Part shown: one piece after another, positions 62,980 through 64,000 of the stretch
Layout: each line of letters starts with the position of its first letter
Position numbering within the stretch: position 1 is the stretch's first letter
Assembly (NCBI RefSeq): GCF_014200015.1
Contig: NZ_JACHOT010000011.1
Span: 25,032 to 89,031 of the forward strand
Length of the DNA stretch: 64,000 nt
Direction: 5' to 3'
Origin: Aminobacter niigataensis
GTDB taxonomy: Bacteria; Pseudomonadota; Alphaproteobacteria; Rhizobiales; Rhizobiaceae
Notes under the pieces: model-generated
Told to the model about the DNA's origin: nothing
The model's input: the letters and a program-made list of their open reading frames with translations, nothing else
Database searches by the model: none
Position numbers and translations under genes: made by a program

Positions 62980-63741
62980 CTAGATGCGTGCGTCGCCCAA
63001 TGTCACCTGCGCAACGCCGACATAGGGATTGGCATGCAAGGCCAGGATCCACAGGCTGACGCTTGCCGTGACGGCGAATATCAGGATCGCCTTCCTGCCG
63101 GCATGCGGCCTGTCGGCGTGGACTGCCCCGATGACCACCGCCGAAAGCATGGTCAAGAACAGCACCAGGTACCATTTGAGCTGATTGACCGAACCTGCGC
63201 CGATGGCCAGGCGCGAATTGCGGGCGTCCTGCAATTCGTCGAAGTCCTGCACCATCTGGCCAATGATCGGATCAGGAAGGCCTGACTTCGACAGCGCGAT
63301 CAATGCCAGGCGGATGTCCTGCAAGGCCTGTTCGACGGCGGGCTCAGGCGAATGGTTCGCATTCGGCCATTCCAGCGAAATGACGGCACCCTTGTAGGCC
63401 AGTAGGCCATTCAACAATTCGGCAGAGGCAAGCGCCTCCGGCTTCGCCATGCCGGCAAGCCGCATCATCGACGAACGCTCGGCGCTGGCGACCTCGCTTG
63501 CGCGCGCATTGACCGACCATACATCCGCGGCCGTGAAACCGAGCGACAGCGCCCAGGCCGTGGTGATGGTGCCGACGAAAGCGGCGACCGGCATCGATAG
63601 AGGGTCGCCTTGTGCCTGCCTGGCGAAGATCGCGAGGAACGCCGCACCCAGGAAAAATGAAACGATGCCGACGACGATAAAGGGAAGCGTCAGCAATATG
63701 GGCGACCAGGAGAATATTTCCACGATGCTGCCTTGCGCCAA
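62980..63741 (-). CDS. DUF4239-like membrane protein
   Basis: 253 residues with four membrane segments: SPILLTLPFIVVGIVSFFLGAAFLAIFA, MPVAAFVGTITTAWALSLGF, LKWYLVLFLTMLSAVVIGAVHA and AILIFAVTASVSLWILAL. A helical cytosolic or periplasmic middle (about 80-190) lies between the two pairs. The bestrophin-like DUF4239 group has this layout. Function unknown. Convergent with the GGDEF-EAL gene. Confidence 0.68.
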   Translation of the reverse strand: MAQGSIVEIFSWSPILLTLPFIVVGIVSFFLGAAFLAIFARQAQGDPLSMPVAAFVGTITTAWALSLGFTAADVWSVNARASEVASAERSSMMRLAGMAKPEALASAELLNGLLAYKGAVISLEWPNANHSPEPAVEQALQDIRLALIALSKSGLPDPIIGQMVQDFDELQDARNSRLAIGAGSVNQLKWYLVLFLTMLSAVVIGAVHADRPHAGRKAILIFAVTASVSLWILALHANPYVGVAQVTLGDARI

Positions 63742-63791
63742 GGGTGTTCTCTATTGACCGTGAATAAGCCAATTCCCGGAATCCTCAAACA

Positions 63792-63818
63792 AAAAGCCCC
63801 GCAGGTCGCGGGGCTTTT
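63792..63818 (-). terminator. intrinsic terminator before the DUF4239 gene
   Basis: AAAAGCCCCGC (63792-63802) pairs with GCGGGGCTTTT (63808-63818), 5-nt loop, with a T-run on either strand. It lies just past the stop of the leftward GcvT-family gene and ends its transcript. Confidence 0.85.
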
Positions 63819-63847
63819 GCATTGATGACGGCGAAGTCGCGGTTGAT

Positions 63848-64000
63848 TTACGACCGTGGCTTTTCCTTCTTGGGATCGTAGTGGGCGAAGGGCACGATCC
63901 TGGCCGGCAGGCGCTTCTGGTGGCCGTCGAGCTTGCCGATCTCGACCTCGGTGCCGACATTGGCGTGGGTGGCGTCGACGCGGGCGAGCGCGATGTTCTT
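63848..64000 (-). CDS. GcvT-family protein, C-terminal fragment
   Basis: The last 50 codons and stop of a gene entering from the right. KNIALARVDATHANVGTEVEIG and RLPARIVPFAHYDPKKEKPRS are typical of the C-terminal barrel of aminomethyltransferases and of sarcosine or dimethylglycine dehydrogenases, which handle folate-bound one-carbon units. Which of these it is cannot be told. A terminator follows 30 nt after the stop. Confidence 0.7.
   Translation of the reverse strand, partial: KNIALARVDATHANVGTEVEIGKLDGHQKRLPARIVPFAHYDPKKEKPRS

Overview
The window is GC-rich chromosomal DNA of an alphaproteobacterium of the order Hyphomicrobiales (Rhizobiales), most like Mesorhizobium, Aminobacter or a relative in Phyllobacteriaceae. 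The reasons are the Entner-Doudoroff operon zwf-pgl-edd, a rhizobial-type porin and an Omp25/31-like barrel, a MucR-family gene, DUF982 proteins, UPF0262, and the murA-DUF2948-hisD-UPF0262-phosphatase-infA-maf-yacG block. The genus call is inference from gene content.

Layout. 1-7.7 kb: the end of an ECF-type sigma factor, a ketoacyl synthase III, an SDR oxidoreductase, zwf-pgl-edd, a VapBC-like toxin-antitoxin pair with a perfect inverted repeat in front, and an MliC-like lysozyme inhibitor. 7.7-13.2 kb: an ABC-F ATPase, a secreted von Willebrand factor A protein, a GlxA-type AraC regulator and folD. 13.3-23.5 kb: a Wzx/Wzy-type exopolysaccharide cluster (Wzz/GumC co-polymerase without a kinase domain, flippase, three or four glycosyltransferases, O-antigen-ligase-like polymerase, Tat-exported metallophosphoesterase). 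23.6-28.6 kb: proC, molybdate uptake modABC with modE last and a Mo-box-like palindrome, and a TauE/SafE exporter. 28.7-32.5 kb: the lower beta-ketoadipate pathway pcaIJF, divergent from its IclR regulator. 32.5-36.4 kb: an endonuclease/exonuclease/phosphatase-family protein, a phospholipase D-family protein, an outer-membrane barrel and tRNA-Thr(GGT). 36.5-42.5 kb: the housekeeping block murA to yacG, ending at tRNA-Phe(GAA).

42,438-60,562 is an integrated element of about 18 kb. A 50-bp copy of the 3' part of tRNA-Phe recurs exactly at 60,513-60,562, next to a tyrosine integrase. The right half holds a divergent regulatory region, a ribbon-helix-helix-like gene leading into the integrase, and a leftward operon of 17 genes joined almost everywhere by 1- to 8-nt overlaps: an excisionase-like gene, an antirepressor, RNase H, many small phage-type proteins, and a hairpin terminator at 51.8 kb. 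The left half is cargo: a proline-rich protein, a broken ferritin-like gene, a porin, a catalytic-domain-only tyrosine recombinase, an Xre/ParS-type antitoxin-like protein, a full-length recombinase relative that has lost five of six catalytic residues, a second outer-membrane barrel, a frameshifted mucR, a PRC-barrel protein, an HNH nuclease and two DUF982 proteins. I see no capsid, portal, tail or large-terminase gene, so the element looks like a phage satellite or a defective prophage rather than a complete phage. This element is the best candidate here for an undescribed system.

60.6-64 kb returns to chromosomal genes: a GGDEF-EAL protein, a DUF4239 membrane protein, and the C-terminus of a GcvT-family protein.
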